A stretch of DNA of 64,000 nt from Polyangiaceae bacterium UTPRO1 (lineage in GTDB: Bacteria > Desulfobacterota > Binatia > UTPRO1): NCBI GenBank assembly GCA_002050235.1, contig MWST01000018.1:62001-126000 (forward strand), written 5' to 3'. Positions 26,365 to 35,161 of this stretch are shown in pieces. The translations under genes were made by a program, and so were the position numbers. Below the pieces are notes generated by a model, which was given only the letters and a program-made list of their open reading frames with translations, was not told where the DNA came from and ran no database searches. Each line of letters opens with the position of its first letter. Within the stretch, counting starts at the first letter, position 1.

Positions 26365-27021
26365 ATGGCACAAGGCGAGCAGGGAATGTCGCGCGGACGT
26401 CTAATCGCTGCAGTCGCTATAAGCGCAATTCCCTTTAAGGCTGTGCGTACGCAACTGTATCGGTGGACCTTTGGGTACAGAATAGTCGGATCGGAGATTG
26501 GCTTTGGTACGGTGATCGTTGTGGCGCACGCCAGCTTAGACAATTGCAAGATAGGACGCTTCAACAGGTTTTTGGGGCCGATGCGGATCTCAATCGGTGC
26601 CGGAAGCGAAATCGAGAATCACAATGTGTTCGACTGCGGCGCGTGGGCGACAAGAGAGCACAGCACAGTACCGTATGCGCGCGAGCTATCAATAGGACGT
26701 CGGACCCGAATAACGAGCCACCATTTTTTTGATGTCGTCGGGCGCTGTGTACTCGGAGATGATTCCTGGGTCGCCGGACGTGATTCACAATTTTGGACGC
26801 ACGGCGTAGGAGTGACTGAACGGGACGTCAGTATCGGGCGGGGTACGTATATCGGAAGTGCTGTCCGATTCGCCCCCGGGAGCAGCGTCGCCGACAACGT
26901 CATCGTAGGACTCGGCAGCGTGGTGACAAAGAGAATAGATACGTGCAACGCCATCGTAGCGGGCATGCCGGCCCAGGTGATATCAGAAGGCCGCGGCTGG
27001 ACGAGCATACCCGAGTCGTAG
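26365..27021 (+). CDS. Hexapeptide-repeat (left-handed beta-helix) acyltransferase
   Basis: 218 residues. The hexapeptide pattern runs from about 55 to 205: GFGTVIVVAHASLDNCKIGR, IRISIG-like MRISIGAGSEIENHNVFDCG, then SIGRRTRITSHHFFDVVGRC and a closing IVGLGSVVTKRIDTCNAIVA with MPAQVI. This resembles O-acetyltransferases of surface polysaccharides (WbbJ/LpxA superfamily). It starts 14 bases after the flippase gene and is followed by the convergent SGNH hydrolase gene, so acyl groups may be both added and removed in this cassette. Confidence 0.82.
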   Translation: MAQGEQGMSRGRLIAAVAISAIPFKAVRTQLYRWTFGYRIVGSEIGFGTVIVVAHASLDNCKIGRFNRFLGPMRISIGAGSEIENHNVFDCGAWATREHSTVPYARELSIGRRTRITSHHFFDVVGRCVLGDDSWVAGRDSQFWTHGVGVTERDVSIGRGTYIGSAVRFAPGSSVADNVIVGLGSVVTKRIDTCNAIVAGMPAQVISEGRGWTSIPES

Positions 27022-27216
27022 CAACCGCCGATTCACGGGGAAGTGAGTGGAGCGCGGAGAACACGGACCGCAGGAGACTCCAGCGGTGATGGGTCGGTCC
27101 AAACCGTACTGCGACTGCTTCTACGGGGTCTGCCGGACGTCTCGAATGTACTGAGCTCTCTCTAATACAAGCGAGCGGGCGGGCCGCAGAGCAGGGACAC
27201 ACGTAGGTCTGGGCCC

Positions 27217-28290
27217 TCAGGGACCCGTGGCGGCACTCTGGGCTTTAGCCAGGCGCGCCTCAAGAAGTCGTGCGACGGGGTCAAGCCATTGGCGCGCAAC
27301 CACGCGGGCACCCTCTGACGTGTTGTGAACGTCATCGACAAAGAGGCCGTCGTTCACTACCTCTGCCGCAACGTCCGCAAGCGCGGCTCCTGTCTCGGCG
27401 GCTACTTGGCGTGTAACGGCGTTGTATGCGGCAAACGCCGCGGTCGTGCGGCGTGCGGCCCTGGCAGCTTGGGTCCCTAGCACGATGTCGACTCCGTGTG
27501 CGTGGGCCAGCGCGACAAGGCTCCGTTGATTGCGTCCAAAGAATTTGAGGCCTGGATGCCAGTCGCGGCGCGTGTCGTAGTCCCATCCTGCGGTACGAAA
27601 GGGGACGAGCCGGTTGTCGATGAAACGTGCCAGTCGCGACACGCGCTCAAGCTCAGCCACAACCCCAACTCTATGGCGAAAACCCAGATAAAATGGCGTC
27701 AAGTACTTGTTAGCATAGTCGGTCTCAGCCCCCGCGCCGAAATAGTTTACGGACAGATCGTTAATGGCTTCGTAGGCTGTAACGATGTCGGGCTCAGCAT
27801 CGAGGACGCGGAGTGCAAGGTTCACAACGCTATGGGCGCTCGAGTACGCGTTTTCTCCTGCATTGAGGACTCGTATCCGGTAGTCCGGGAAGCGCGCGTC
27901 GAGAAGCCGTTCGAGTTCCCGCGGATAGCTCCGTCCTTCCGCGTCGGGGCTGGGTAACGTCGTCGAGCCTCCGAGGCAGACAATGCGTATCTCCCCTGTC
28001 GGCTTGCCGCGCAACACACGCTCCCCCTCCTTGAACACCAGCGTGTTGCCCTCATGGTACGGTGCGGGCCAGCCATCACTAGTAAAAAATGGGCTCACAA
28101 AATCGTGCGGATTTTCCCAGAAGCCCCTTCCGATGCTCCAAGCATACCAGCGCACGCCGATCTCAAGGATGAATAGCACGAGCACGAGTGCGGCTACTGC
28201 GAGCGCGATGCTGGCTAGCAACGGATAGCCACGCCCGCCCCTCCCCCTAGGCGGTGTGTCGCTCGCGCCGCGGTTACCTTCTCTCGTCAC
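27217..28290 (-). CDS. Membrane-anchored SGNH/GDSL-type hydrolase
   Basis: 357 residues, read leftwards. A single N-terminal membrane segment at about 23-46 (LLASIALAVAALVLVLFILE) anchors it, with the catalytic part outside. SGNH blocks are visible: block I IVCLGGSTTLPSP (Ser), block II VLNAGENAYSS (Gly), block III TAYEAINDLSV (Asn) and block V DGLFVDDVHNTSEGAR (Asp/His). Such proteins are esterases or O-acyltransferase partners acting on surface polymers. It is the only gene besides the beta-helix one to run on the minus strand in this block. Confidence 0.85.
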   Translation of the reverse strand: MTREGNRGASDTPPRGRGGRGYPLLASIALAVAALVLVLFILEIGVRWYAWSIGRGFWENPHDFVSPFFTSDGWPAPYHEGNTLVFKEGERVLRGKPTGEIRIVCLGGSTTLPSPDAEGRSYPRELERLLDARFPDYRIRVLNAGENAYSSAHSVVNLALRVLDAEPDIVTAYEAINDLSVNYFGAGAETDYANKYLTPFYLGFRHRVGVVAELERVSRLARFIDNRLVPFRTAGWDYDTRRDWHPGLKFFGRNQRSLVALAHAHGVDIVLGTQAARAARRTTAAFAAYNAVTRQVAAETGAALADVAAEVVNDGLFVDDVHNTSEGARVVARQWLDPVARLLEARLAKAQSAATGP

Positions 28291-28418
28291 TCAACTTCCT
28301 CAGCGAGAGCCTGCACCTGACCACTGGAAGACGCGGCGGGCCTTTTGCACGCCGATCCTCACCCGATACGAGGCACTTCCGGAGCACCCATAATACTACT
28401 GGCGTGGGAGCGCCGCTG

Positions 28419-30149
28419 CTACCGTATCGGATCCACGCTTAGTAGATTCGGCGCTGTTATTCCGGCACTGAATTCAAATGCGCCGACGTCAGGACCGGCG
28501 CCACTATACGTAAGGTTTACCGGGTCGCCCGCCGCGAACGAGATCGGTGTAGCAACAATAATCTTATTGCCGACGTCATCCACTGTTGTGATCAAGACAG
28601 GCGGATTGGCACCGACGATGATTTGGTCTGGTGCAATGAGGCCGCCGTACCCATCTTGGAAGAACGAAGCACGAACAACCGGCACGCTAGTAGTCTGGTT
28701 GCCGCTGGCCCTAGTTGTAGTGAGCTCTACTCCGGCATCAATCGCTGGACTATTGGCAACTAGGTCATAGTTGCGGGCTGCAGGATTCACAAAGATCGCC
28801 GTGGCGGGGACGGTGATCTTCTTGCCGCGCGGATCCTGAACGTCAGGAGAATTGGCAGCCTGAAAGGCTCGAAACTCGTTGTCGCCGGTAGGCGCAGGTA
28901 ACCCACAATCATAGGAGCGCGGGTTCCAGGAGATGCCTTTATTCCCAAAACGGTACATGTTTCCATCGAGCTTCAACGAGGAGTGCCGTACGTCGATTTT
29001 GCCGCCACTGACTGCTGCGACAACAAGAGTATAGTCGGTGGACCCCACGAAAAGATTATTTCGTAATTCCATTCCGCCGAAGCTGCTGCCATAGCCGGAG
29101 TCGACATAATCCGAGTAGAAGAGGACAGCGTGCGCCGCACCGTAGATTGTATTATTGTAGATAGCCGCAGCGTTGGGCTGGTTATATTCATTGAATCCAA
29201 AACCAGTTGCGCGGTTGAAACGGGCTATAGTATATTTCGCCGGTTCGCCGTGGATCTTAATTGAGCCGCCGACTCCCCATACGTCATTACCCTCAAGAAG
29301 ATAATGATGCACAGCCGAGTGACCACCCATGTCAATCTGGTCGGCGCCAACTGTGGCGGTACCGTTGTCATACGCAACGTTGTTTCGCACAACGACGTGG
29401 TGGAGTCCGGCAGCTTCGCCACCCACTTGAATACCATCAAAATTGCCGCTTCCGGCGTTATTCCAAACCCGATTACGTTCGACTAGATAATAGCCCCCCG
29501 GAGAGTTCCAGAGCACGATCCCACCGTGGGGATTGTCATGAACTTTATTATCATGGATCGTAGTATACGAGGGGACAGTCGAGCCTTCCACCCAGACTGC
29601 GCCTGCGGCCGCACAGTTCGATACGTCGAGATTACCCACATCGATATGCGTAGAATTTCCGGAGAGGCTAACGCAATAACCCTGGGAGTTCTTTATTGTC
29701 AGACCATCGAGCTTGACGTACGAAGCGCCTGAAAACGCCCATAGAGAACCATACGTACCGGTCGAGAGACCGGCGCCGTCGATGACAGGCGTCTGTCCAG
29801 GTGCAGCTTGGAAGACAATCGGAGCTGTTGGGGTGCCGCTTTTTGTGACCGTAACCTTTTCTACGTATTTGCCGTTGCCGATAACGGCGGTATCGCCAGG
29901 GCCGAGCACGTTCGCTGCCTTGCCGATGGTACGCCAGGGTGCGGCTTGGGTTCCCGGATTCGTATCGGAACCGGTGGGCGACACATGATAGGTGGTTGCG
30001 TTCGAGTTGACGGCGGTCAGGAGGGCGACGGCCGTAGCCAAGAGGATTCCGTAGGCATGCGCTTTCCACGGTTGCCGGGCGGCGCTGGTGGCGTCGAGAC
30101 GGCTGCCTACGGCAAGACTATGCTGGGCGACGAAGGCGATACGTGTCAT
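28419..30149 (-). CDS. Secreted right-handed parallel beta-helix protein
   Basis: 576 residues from the ATG at 30149 (GGAG upstream). A long signal sequence (about 1-52, GILLATAVALLTAVNSNA) is followed by TTYHVSPTGSDTNPG, PWRTIGKAANVLGPGDTAVI, the usual start of the pectate-lyase-like family. Rungs with many N-N and G-x-N turns (NKVHDNPHGGIVLWNS, ERNRVWNNAG, VVRNNVAYDNG, LRNNLFVGS) fill about 150-400. C-terminal DxGAFEF-like DVGAFEF closes the helix. It could cleave, epimerise or bind a polysaccharide. It is divergent from the polymerase gene with a 400-base gap. Confidence 0.83.
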   Translation of the reverse strand: MTRIAFVAQHSLAVGSRLDATSAARQPWKAHAYGILLATAVALLTAVNSNATTYHVSPTGSDTNPGTQAAPWRTIGKAANVLGPGDTAVIGNGKYVEKVTVTKSGTPTAPIVFQAAPGQTPVIDGAGLSTGTYGSLWAFSGASYVKLDGLTIKNSQGYCVSLSGNSTHIDVGNLDVSNCAAAGAVWVEGSTVPSYTTIHDNKVHDNPHGGIVLWNSPGGYYLVERNRVWNNAGSGNFDGIQVGGEAAGLHHVVVRNNVAYDNGTATVGADQIDMGGHSAVHHYLLEGNDVWGVGGSIKIHGEPAKYTIARFNRATGFGFNEYNQPNAAAIYNNTIYGAAHAVLFYSDYVDSGYGSSFGGMELRNNLFVGSTDYTLVVAAVSGGKIDVRHSSLKLDGNMYRFGNKGISWNPRSYDCGLPAPTGDNEFRAFQAANSPDVQDPRGKKITVPATAIFVNPAARNYDLVANSPAIDAGVELTTTRASGNQTTSVPVVRASFFQDGYGGLIAPDQIIVGANPPVLITTVDDVGNKIIVATPISFAAGDPVNLTYSGAGPDVGAFEFSAGITAPNLLSVDPIR

Positions 30150-30549
30150 CGAATAACTCCGAAAGGCAAATGTCATGGCGTACGGTCTCGCTTCCGAAGG
30201 AGCCGCGATGGGCATCCCAGAGTACCTGGACATATCCGGCTTCACGGTGCCGGAGCCACCATGGCCGCAGGCCGAGGGCGCGAAAGCCTACCTACACCTC
30301 CAGGCGCGGTGATGCAATCAGTGTGCCACTAATGCGGGTCGCACTCGTAGCGGGTTGAACGACGAGATGCGACAGACGACGACGCAAGCGGGATATCGGT
30401 TTTTGGCGCGCGCCAACGATATGGCGCGCGCCAAATCTCTCACGATAGCATCTTGACCGCGTCTCCCAATCTTCCGATCATGCAGCAGACGCCCAATGCG
30501 CTGAAAATTCGGGCTGTTGAAGTAGGTTCCCCTGGCCGCCAAAGTCGGT
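30150..30549. other. Divergent intergenic region between the beta-helix and polymerase genes
   Basis: 400 bases with no credible gene. Its notable content is the pair of tandem palindromes at 30403-30433. The sequence around 30340-30470 also contains several short AT-rich tracts suitable for promoters, but I cannot place a -10/-35 pair with confidence. Confidence 0.5.
30403..30433. promoter_or_regulatory. Two tandem perfect palindromes, 18 bases centre to centre (probable operator pair)
   Basis: TTGGCGCGCGCCAA (30403-30416) is a perfect 14-base palindrome, and TGGCGCGCGCCA (30422-30433) repeats its 12-base core. The two centres lie 18 bases apart, close to two helical turns, so bound dimers would sit nearly on one face. 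The site is about 250 bases from the beta-helix start and 120 from the polymerase start. No T-run follows either element in either direction, so a terminator is unlikely. Confidence 0.55.
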
Positions 30550-32019
30550 ATGCCCAAGCCCATTAGAGAGGAGGCGCGCGCCTCTCATCACAGCACCGTC
30601 GCGCCCGCGCCGCTGCTCGCGTCTCTAGTGGGCGTCGCCGTCGGATCTGCCGTTCTAGCCCTACGCTCCTGGGACCTGCGTTGGATCCTCGGGATTACCC
30701 TAGTTGCCATCGCTAGCGTCGTCGGAGCGACGTTACTACGTAGCCTGTACGCTCTCGTTGTTCTTCTAGTCGTCACCATGCAAATCGAAGTTGCAATCCG
30801 TCCCGGCCACGGCCACGCAGCAACTGCAGGTCTACAGCTATACAGCACCGGGATCCTAGCGGCGCTTATCCTCCTGGTTCTCCGTTATCGGCGCTCACCA
30901 ATTCGTTGGTCCGGCTACCTGCACCGCCCGATCGCGCTGCTATTTATCATGCTGCTTCTGGCCGTAATCTTTAGTTCGGAACGTTTTGCCGGCCTAGACT
31001 TTTTACTTATGCAGTTTCAACTTTTTCTCATCTACGTGACTGCAATGAGCGTTATTCATTCTGAGGCCGATATAAAGACACTTGTTACGCTACTCCTGGC
31101 CACTCTCCTGACTCAAGGCCTCGTCTATTTCATCCAATCGGCACTGGGTATGGGGTTCAACATCACGGGCGATACCTGGGATCTCAGCGAAGAATTGCCG
31201 CGCCCAGGCGGGACTGTAAGCGCCAACCCAGCCGGATTTGCTAGTTATATAATTCCCCTGATGTTTATTGCGATAGCCCAGTTGACCACCGCCTCGTCTT
31301 GGCGTCGACCGTGGACTCTAGTCGCCGTAAGTGTCGGGCTAGTCGCCCTATTATTGACATTCACACGCGCGGCTTGGGCCGGATTTCTTATCGGCTCTAT
31401 GTATCTTATTCTGTTCGGTATTCGCTATACGCGAATGGCGCTACGCACTGTCGCACTTATCGTCAGCGCGGCAGTAATCGCGGCGATTGCGCTCGCACCC
31501 CTCATCCACCTCCGCCTTTCTGAGCCGGTAGGCGCCGCCTACGATGAGCGGGCAGGGCTGATGCAAATTGCCCTTAATATTATCGCCTCGCACCCGCTCT
31601 TCGGTGTCGGGCCTGGCGCCTACGGCTATGTGTTTAAGAATTACCTCCCCTCCGGAATGGATCAATGGCTTTACACAGTGCACAATGAATATCTCTTGCG
31701 TGCAGCAGAAAGCGGCATTTTAGGCGGCGCAGCTTGGGTCTGGCTTCTTTTTGCAGCGTATCGCCAAAGCCGTCTACTTCTGACGAAATCCGCTTCGGCA
31801 GAAATGCGCACCCTCGCACTTGCTTGGGGCGCAGGGCTACTAAATCTCGCCTGGCAAATGTACTGGGTGCCGTGGCGCGGCTTCGGCTACAATGCCCTTC
31901 TCTGGTTTATGCTCGGTGTGATCGAGGCGGCAGCAATATGCGAATGGGGCCCTCCTAATCCGGCAGGTGGTCGGGGCACGAATGCTCTCCGTAGACTCCG
32001 CCAGCCAACACTCACATGA
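30550..32019 (+). CDS. O-antigen ligase/polymerase (Wzy/WaaL superfamily)
   Basis: 489 residues, strongly hydrophobic with about 11-12 helices. The large periplasmic loop carries the Wzy_C signature region: RAGLMQIALNIIASHPLFGV, GPGAYGYVF and TVHNEYLLRAAESGILGG, with the H-N-E-Y-L motif near residue 377. Polymerises or ligates the flipped repeat unit. It uses cassette-type codons. Its stop overlaps the next gene's start. As the only such gene in the window, it is the likely polymerase of this locus. Confidence 0.88.
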   Translation: MPKPIREEARASHHSTVAPAPLLASLVGVAVGSAVLALRSWDLRWILGITLVAIASVVGATLLRSLYALVVLLVVTMQIEVAIRPGHGHAATAGLQLYSTGILAALILLVLRYRRSPIRWSGYLHRPIALLFIMLLLAVIFSSERFAGLDFLLMQFQLFLIYVTAMSVIHSEADIKTLVTLLLATLLTQGLVYFIQSALGMGFNITGDTWDLSEELPRPGGTVSANPAGFASYIIPLMFIAIAQLTTASSWRRPWTLVAVSVGLVALLLTFTRAAWAGFLIGSMYLILFGIRYTRMALRTVALIVSAAVIAAIALAPLIHLRLSEPVGAAYDERAGLMQIALNIIASHPLFGVGPGAYGYVFKNYLPSGMDQWLYTVHNEYLLRAAESGILGGAAWVWLLFAAYRQSRLLLTKSASAEMRTLALAWGAGLLNLAWQMYWVPWRGFGYNALLWFMLGVIEAAAICEWGPPNPAGGRGTNALRRLRQPTLT

Positions 32020-33035
32020 AAAAATCTTATCGTCTGGAGCTCCTGACGTGGGACCCGGTGTGTCAACGTAGCACCTCGTTCGCGGAGCGGTTAGGACAGC
32101 CTCTGCATACGATCCACTACCTCTGGTATCGGCGTCCCCTCATAGCGCCCATCAAATATTCAGCCCAATTCTTGGCAACTCTGCACCTTCTCAAGAAATT
32201 GCAGCCCGATGTCACAGTGGTCTCCAACCCGCCCCCGTTCGCCGCATTGACAGCACTGCTGTTCCACAGTGCACATGGTGGCGGGATCGTAGTCGACGCG
32301 CATACTGGCGTCTTTCTAGAACCTAAGTGGAAAATGTTTCGGCCACTCAATAAATTCCTCGTGCGTCATTCACTAATGACGATCGTAACCAACGAGGGCC
32401 TATCGGATCTGGTGCGAAAATGGGGTGGCGAGCCCTTCGTCCTGCCTGACCCATTGCCGCGCCTCGACGCTAGAGGCGCAAGATTCTCGTTCCGACCGGG
32501 TCAATTTAACGTAGCAGCGATTTTCTCGTTTTATGAGGATGAGCCGATAGACGAGGTTTTGGCGATAACCAAATTTCCAGAGGATATGGATGTGTGGGTG
32601 ACAGGGGATTCCCGTCGCGTATCCGGTAAAACTCTCGCACGCGTTTCACCGCGCGTTAAGCTGACCGGCTTTCTGGACCGTCGATCGTATGATGCGCTAC
32701 TCCAGCAAGCGGATGCTGCAATCGTATTATGCACGCGTCCACACACGATGTTGTGTGGTGCATATGAAGCAGCCGCGCAGGGCCTCCCACTCATCACGTC
32801 ACATTCGGATGCGATGGAGAAGGTTTTTCGTAAGGGGACGATCTTTGTGAATAATAACACGCAAGACATCGAGCGCGGACTCCACCAAGTGCGGCAAAGA
32901 CATGGGGAGCTCGCTCGGGACATGCGACAGCTAAGTGCGGAACTCCAGGGGGAATGGGACATACGCTTTCAGCAGTGGCAGGACGAAGTGAAGCGCAGGT
33001 GGACAGCGGCAAAGTTAGGACGACGAAAGGGATAG
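32016..33035 (+). CDS. GT-B-fold glycosyltransferase (GT4-like)
   Basis: 339 residues. The N-terminal half resembles Alg14/GT4 acceptor domains (QPDVTVVSNPPPFAALTALL, GGGIVVDAHTGVFLEPKW). The C-terminal half shows VAAIFSFYEDEPIDEVLAI, DVWVTGD, VKLTGFLDRRSYDALLQQAD and TMLCGAYEAAAQGLPLITS, a GT4-like E-x7 region with AYEAAAQG. The start overlaps the polymerase stop by 4 bases (ATGA). It is the last gene of the low-GC cassette. Retaining mechanism by family; donor unknown. Confidence 0.8.
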   Translation: MKKSYRLELLTWDPVCQRSTSFAERLGQPLHTIHYLWYRRPLIAPIKYSAQFLATLHLLKKLQPDVTVVSNPPPFAALTALLFHSAHGGGIVVDAHTGVFLEPKWKMFRPLNKFLVRHSLMTIVTNEGLSDLVRKWGGEPFVLPDPLPRLDARGARFSFRPGQFNVAAIFSFYEDEPIDEVLAITKFPEDMDVWVTGDSRRVSGKTLARVSPRVKLTGFLDRRSYDALLQQADAAIVLCTRPHTMLCGAYEAAAQGLPLITSHSDAMEKVFRKGTIFVNNNTQDIERGLHQVRQRHGELARDMRQLSAELQGEWDIRFQQWQDEVKRRWTAAKLGRRKG

Positions 33036-33063
33036 AGGTGCGTAGACGCACGACGTGGCACCT
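33036..33063 (+). terminator. Overlapping hairpin potentials right after the cassette's last stop codon
   Basis: Beginning at the base after the TAG stop, AGGTGC (33036-33041) pairs with GCACCT (33058-33063). An inner GTGCGT-AG-ACGCAC (33038-33051) pairs with itself and excludes the outer stem. Only TTCT follows, so termination is not proven. The two stems are mutually exclusive, as in attenuators, but no leader peptide is seen. Confidence 0.3.
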
Positions 33064-33334
33064 TCTCAACGAATGCCTGGCGTCGAGGTCCGATATTAGG
33101 ACGAGAGGGTCATGATTGGTGCGAAGGGGCGATTAAAGGACACGCATCTGCAAGGCAGTAGCGATAGTTAGATCGTCCACAGTTTTCGAGCAGAGTTACA
33201 ACTGATGCATTATGCGCGAGCGGACTGAGGTGAGCGGTCCGAGTTATGACAGCGGGACAACTTGGTCCGAATTGATCTCGGAAAGGATTGGAGCCGTCTT
33301 TGAGGGCCAAAGATAGCCTCGGCGAGCAAGGCCG
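33064..33334. other. Gap at the right boundary of the low-GC cassette
   Basis: No gene is visible. The composition is still cassette-like up to about 33300 and then turns GC-rich at the carbamoyltransferase start. No repeat, att-like site or mobile-element remnant could be seen here by eye. Confidence 0.4.
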
Positions 33335-35161
33335 ATGACGACGATCCTCGGCATCTCGGCCTACTACCACGACTCGGCGGCGTGCCTCGTACGCGACGGC
33401 GAGATCGTTGCTGCGGCGCAGGAGGAGCGCTTCACGCGCAAGAAGCACGACGACGGGTTTCCGCGCCACGCCGTCGCCTACTGCCTGCGTGAGGCCGGAG
33501 CGCGGCTCGAAGACCTCGACTACGTGGGCTTCTACGACAAGCCGCTGCTCAAGTTCGAGCGCATCCTCGAGAACTATCTCGGCGTGGCGCCGCGCGGCCT
33601 GCGCTCGTTCCTGACCGCGATGCCGGTATGGTTGAAGGAGAAGCTCTTCACCGGCGACGCCATCCGTCGCGAGCTCGGCGGCTACGAGGGCAAGCTGCTC
33701 TTCGCCGAGCATCACGAGTCGCACGCCGCGAGCGCGTTCTATCCGTCGCCGTTCGAGGAGGCGGCGGTGCTGACCATGGACGGCGTCGGCGAGTGGGCGA
33801 CCTCGTCATACGGCGTCGGCCGCGGCAAGGACCTGGAGATCCTGGCCGAGCTCCGCTACCCGCACTCGCTCGGCATGCTCTACTCGGCCTTCACCTACTA
33901 CACCGGCTTCAAGGTGAACTCCGGCGAGTACAAGGTGATGGGGCTCGCCCCCTACGGCGAGCCGCGCTTCGTCGACCGCATCCTGACCGACGTGCTCGAT
34001 CTGAAGGAAGACGGCTCCTTCAAGCTCAACATGGATCTCTTCAACTACCTGCACGGCCTGACGATGACGAGCAGCGCCTTCCACCGGATCTTCGGCGGGC
34101 CGCCGCGCGAGCCCGAGTCCAAGCTCACGCAGCGCGAGATGGATCTGGCGGCGTCGGTGCAGGTGGTGACCGAGGAGGTCATGCTGCGGATGGCGCGCCA
34201 CGTACACCGCGAGACCGGCATGGAGAACCTCTGCCTCGCCGGCGGCGTGGCGCTGAACTGCGTCGGCAACGGCCGCCTCCTGCGCGAAGGTCCCTTCGCT
34301 CGGCTCTGGATCCAGCCGGCGGCGGGCGACGCCGGCGGCGCCCTCGGCGTGGCGCTCGCCATCCACCACAAGGTGCTGGGGAACTCCCGCCGGCGCAACG
34401 GCTCCGGCGGCGACGCGATGCAGGGCGCCTATCTCGGACCGGCGTTCTCGGACGACGAGATCGAGGAGTTTCTGCGCGGCGCCGGGGCCGTCTACGAGAA
34501 GCTGCCGACCGCGGCGATGATCGCGCGCACCGCCGAGGCGCTCACCCGGGAGGAGGTCGTCGGCTGGCTCCAGGGCCGCATGGAGTTCGGCCCGCGCTCG
34601 CTCGGCTGCCGCAGCATCCTCGGCGATCCGCGCTCGCGGAAGATGCAGTCGATCATGAACTTGAAGATCAAGTTCCGCGAGAGCTTCCGGCCCTTCGCGC
34701 CGAGCGTGCTCCGCGAGCACGTGGCCGACTACTTCGACCTCGACTGCGACTCGCCGTACATGCTGCTAGTCGCTCCTGTTCGCAAGGAGCGCCGCATCGC
34801 CATGACGGCGGACGAAGAGCGCCTCTTCGGCATCGACAAGCTGAACGTTCCACGCTCCGACCTTCCCTCCGTGACCCACGTCGACTACTCTGCCCGCATC
34901 CAGACCGTGCACGCCGACACCAATCCGCTCTACCACGCTCTTCTCACCCGCTTTCGCGAGCTGACCGGCTGCGCCGTGCTCGTCAACACGAGCTTCAACG
35001 TCCGCGGCGAGCCCATCGTCTGCACGCCGCGGGACGCCTACCTCTGCTTCATGCGCACGGAGATGGACACTCTGGTGCTCGGCTCCTTCGTGCTCGAGAA
35101 GGCGCGCCAGCCAAAGCTCGAAGACGATGTCGACTGGCGATCGCTCTACGCACTCGATTGA
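33335..35161 (+). CDS. Carbamoyltransferase (NodU/CmcH/TobZ family)
   Basis: 608 residues. Two-domain carbamoyltransferase: an N-terminal Kae1-like part (TTILGISAYYHDSAACLVRD, EERFTRKKHDDGFPRHAV, AEHHESHAASAFYPSPF, VLTMDGVGEWAT, GLAPYGEPRF, LCLAGGVALNCVGNGRLL). The YrdC-like C-terminal part shows GRMEFGPRSLGCRSILGDPR, FRPFAPSVL and NTSFNVRGEPIVCTP. Uses carbamoyl phosphate and ATP to carbamoylate a hydroxyl, here probably on a sugar. Its 3-prime end overlaps the next gene by 35 bases. Confidence 0.95.
   Translation: MTTILGISAYYHDSAACLVRDGEIVAAAQEERFTRKKHDDGFPRHAVAYCLREAGARLEDLDYVGFYDKPLLKFERILENYLGVAPRGLRSFLTAMPVWLKEKLFTGDAIRRELGGYEGKLLFAEHHESHAASAFYPSPFEEAAVLTMDGVGEWATSSYGVGRGKDLEILAELRYPHSLGMLYSAFTYYTGFKVNSGEYKVMGLAPYGEPRFVDRILTDVLDLKEDGSFKLNMDLFNYLHGLTMTSSAFHRIFGGPPREPESKLTQREMDLAASVQVVTEEVMLRMARHVHRETGMENLCLAGGVALNCVGNGRLLREGPFARLWIQPAAGDAGGALGVALAIHHKVLGNSRRRNGSGGDAMQGAYLGPAFSDDEIEEFLRGAGAVYEKLPTAAMIARTAEALTREEVVGWLQGRMEFGPRSLGCRSILGDPRSRKMQSIMNLKIKFRESFRPFAPSVLREHVADYFDLDCDSPYMLLVAPVRKERRIAMTADEERLFGIDKLNVPRSDLPSVTHVDYSARIQTVHADTNPLYHALLTRFRELTGCAVLVNTSFNVRGEPIVCTPRDAYLCFMRTEMDTLVLGSFVLEKARQPKLEDDVDWRSLYALD

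Larger units (their letters stand above)
21645..33334. other. Lower-GC polysaccharide cassette inside a high-GC locus
   Basis: Base composition and codon choice shift just after 21644 and shift back at about 33335. Hand counts of single 60-base lines give 32 G/C at 25981 against 43 at 38221. The block uses TTA, ATA and other A/T-ending codons that the flanks avoid. It holds sugar-assembly genes only (deacetylase, three GTs, flippase, acyltransferase, SGNH hydrolase, beta-helix protein, polymerase) and no mobile-element gene. Exchange by recombination through the conserved flanks is the simplest explanation. Confidence 0.7.

Noticed and set aside
27022-27216. Possible terminator between the convergent acyltransferase and SGNH genes
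   Set aside because: Short GGGCCC and GGTC/GACC pairings exist but no T-run or stable stem could be traced by eye.
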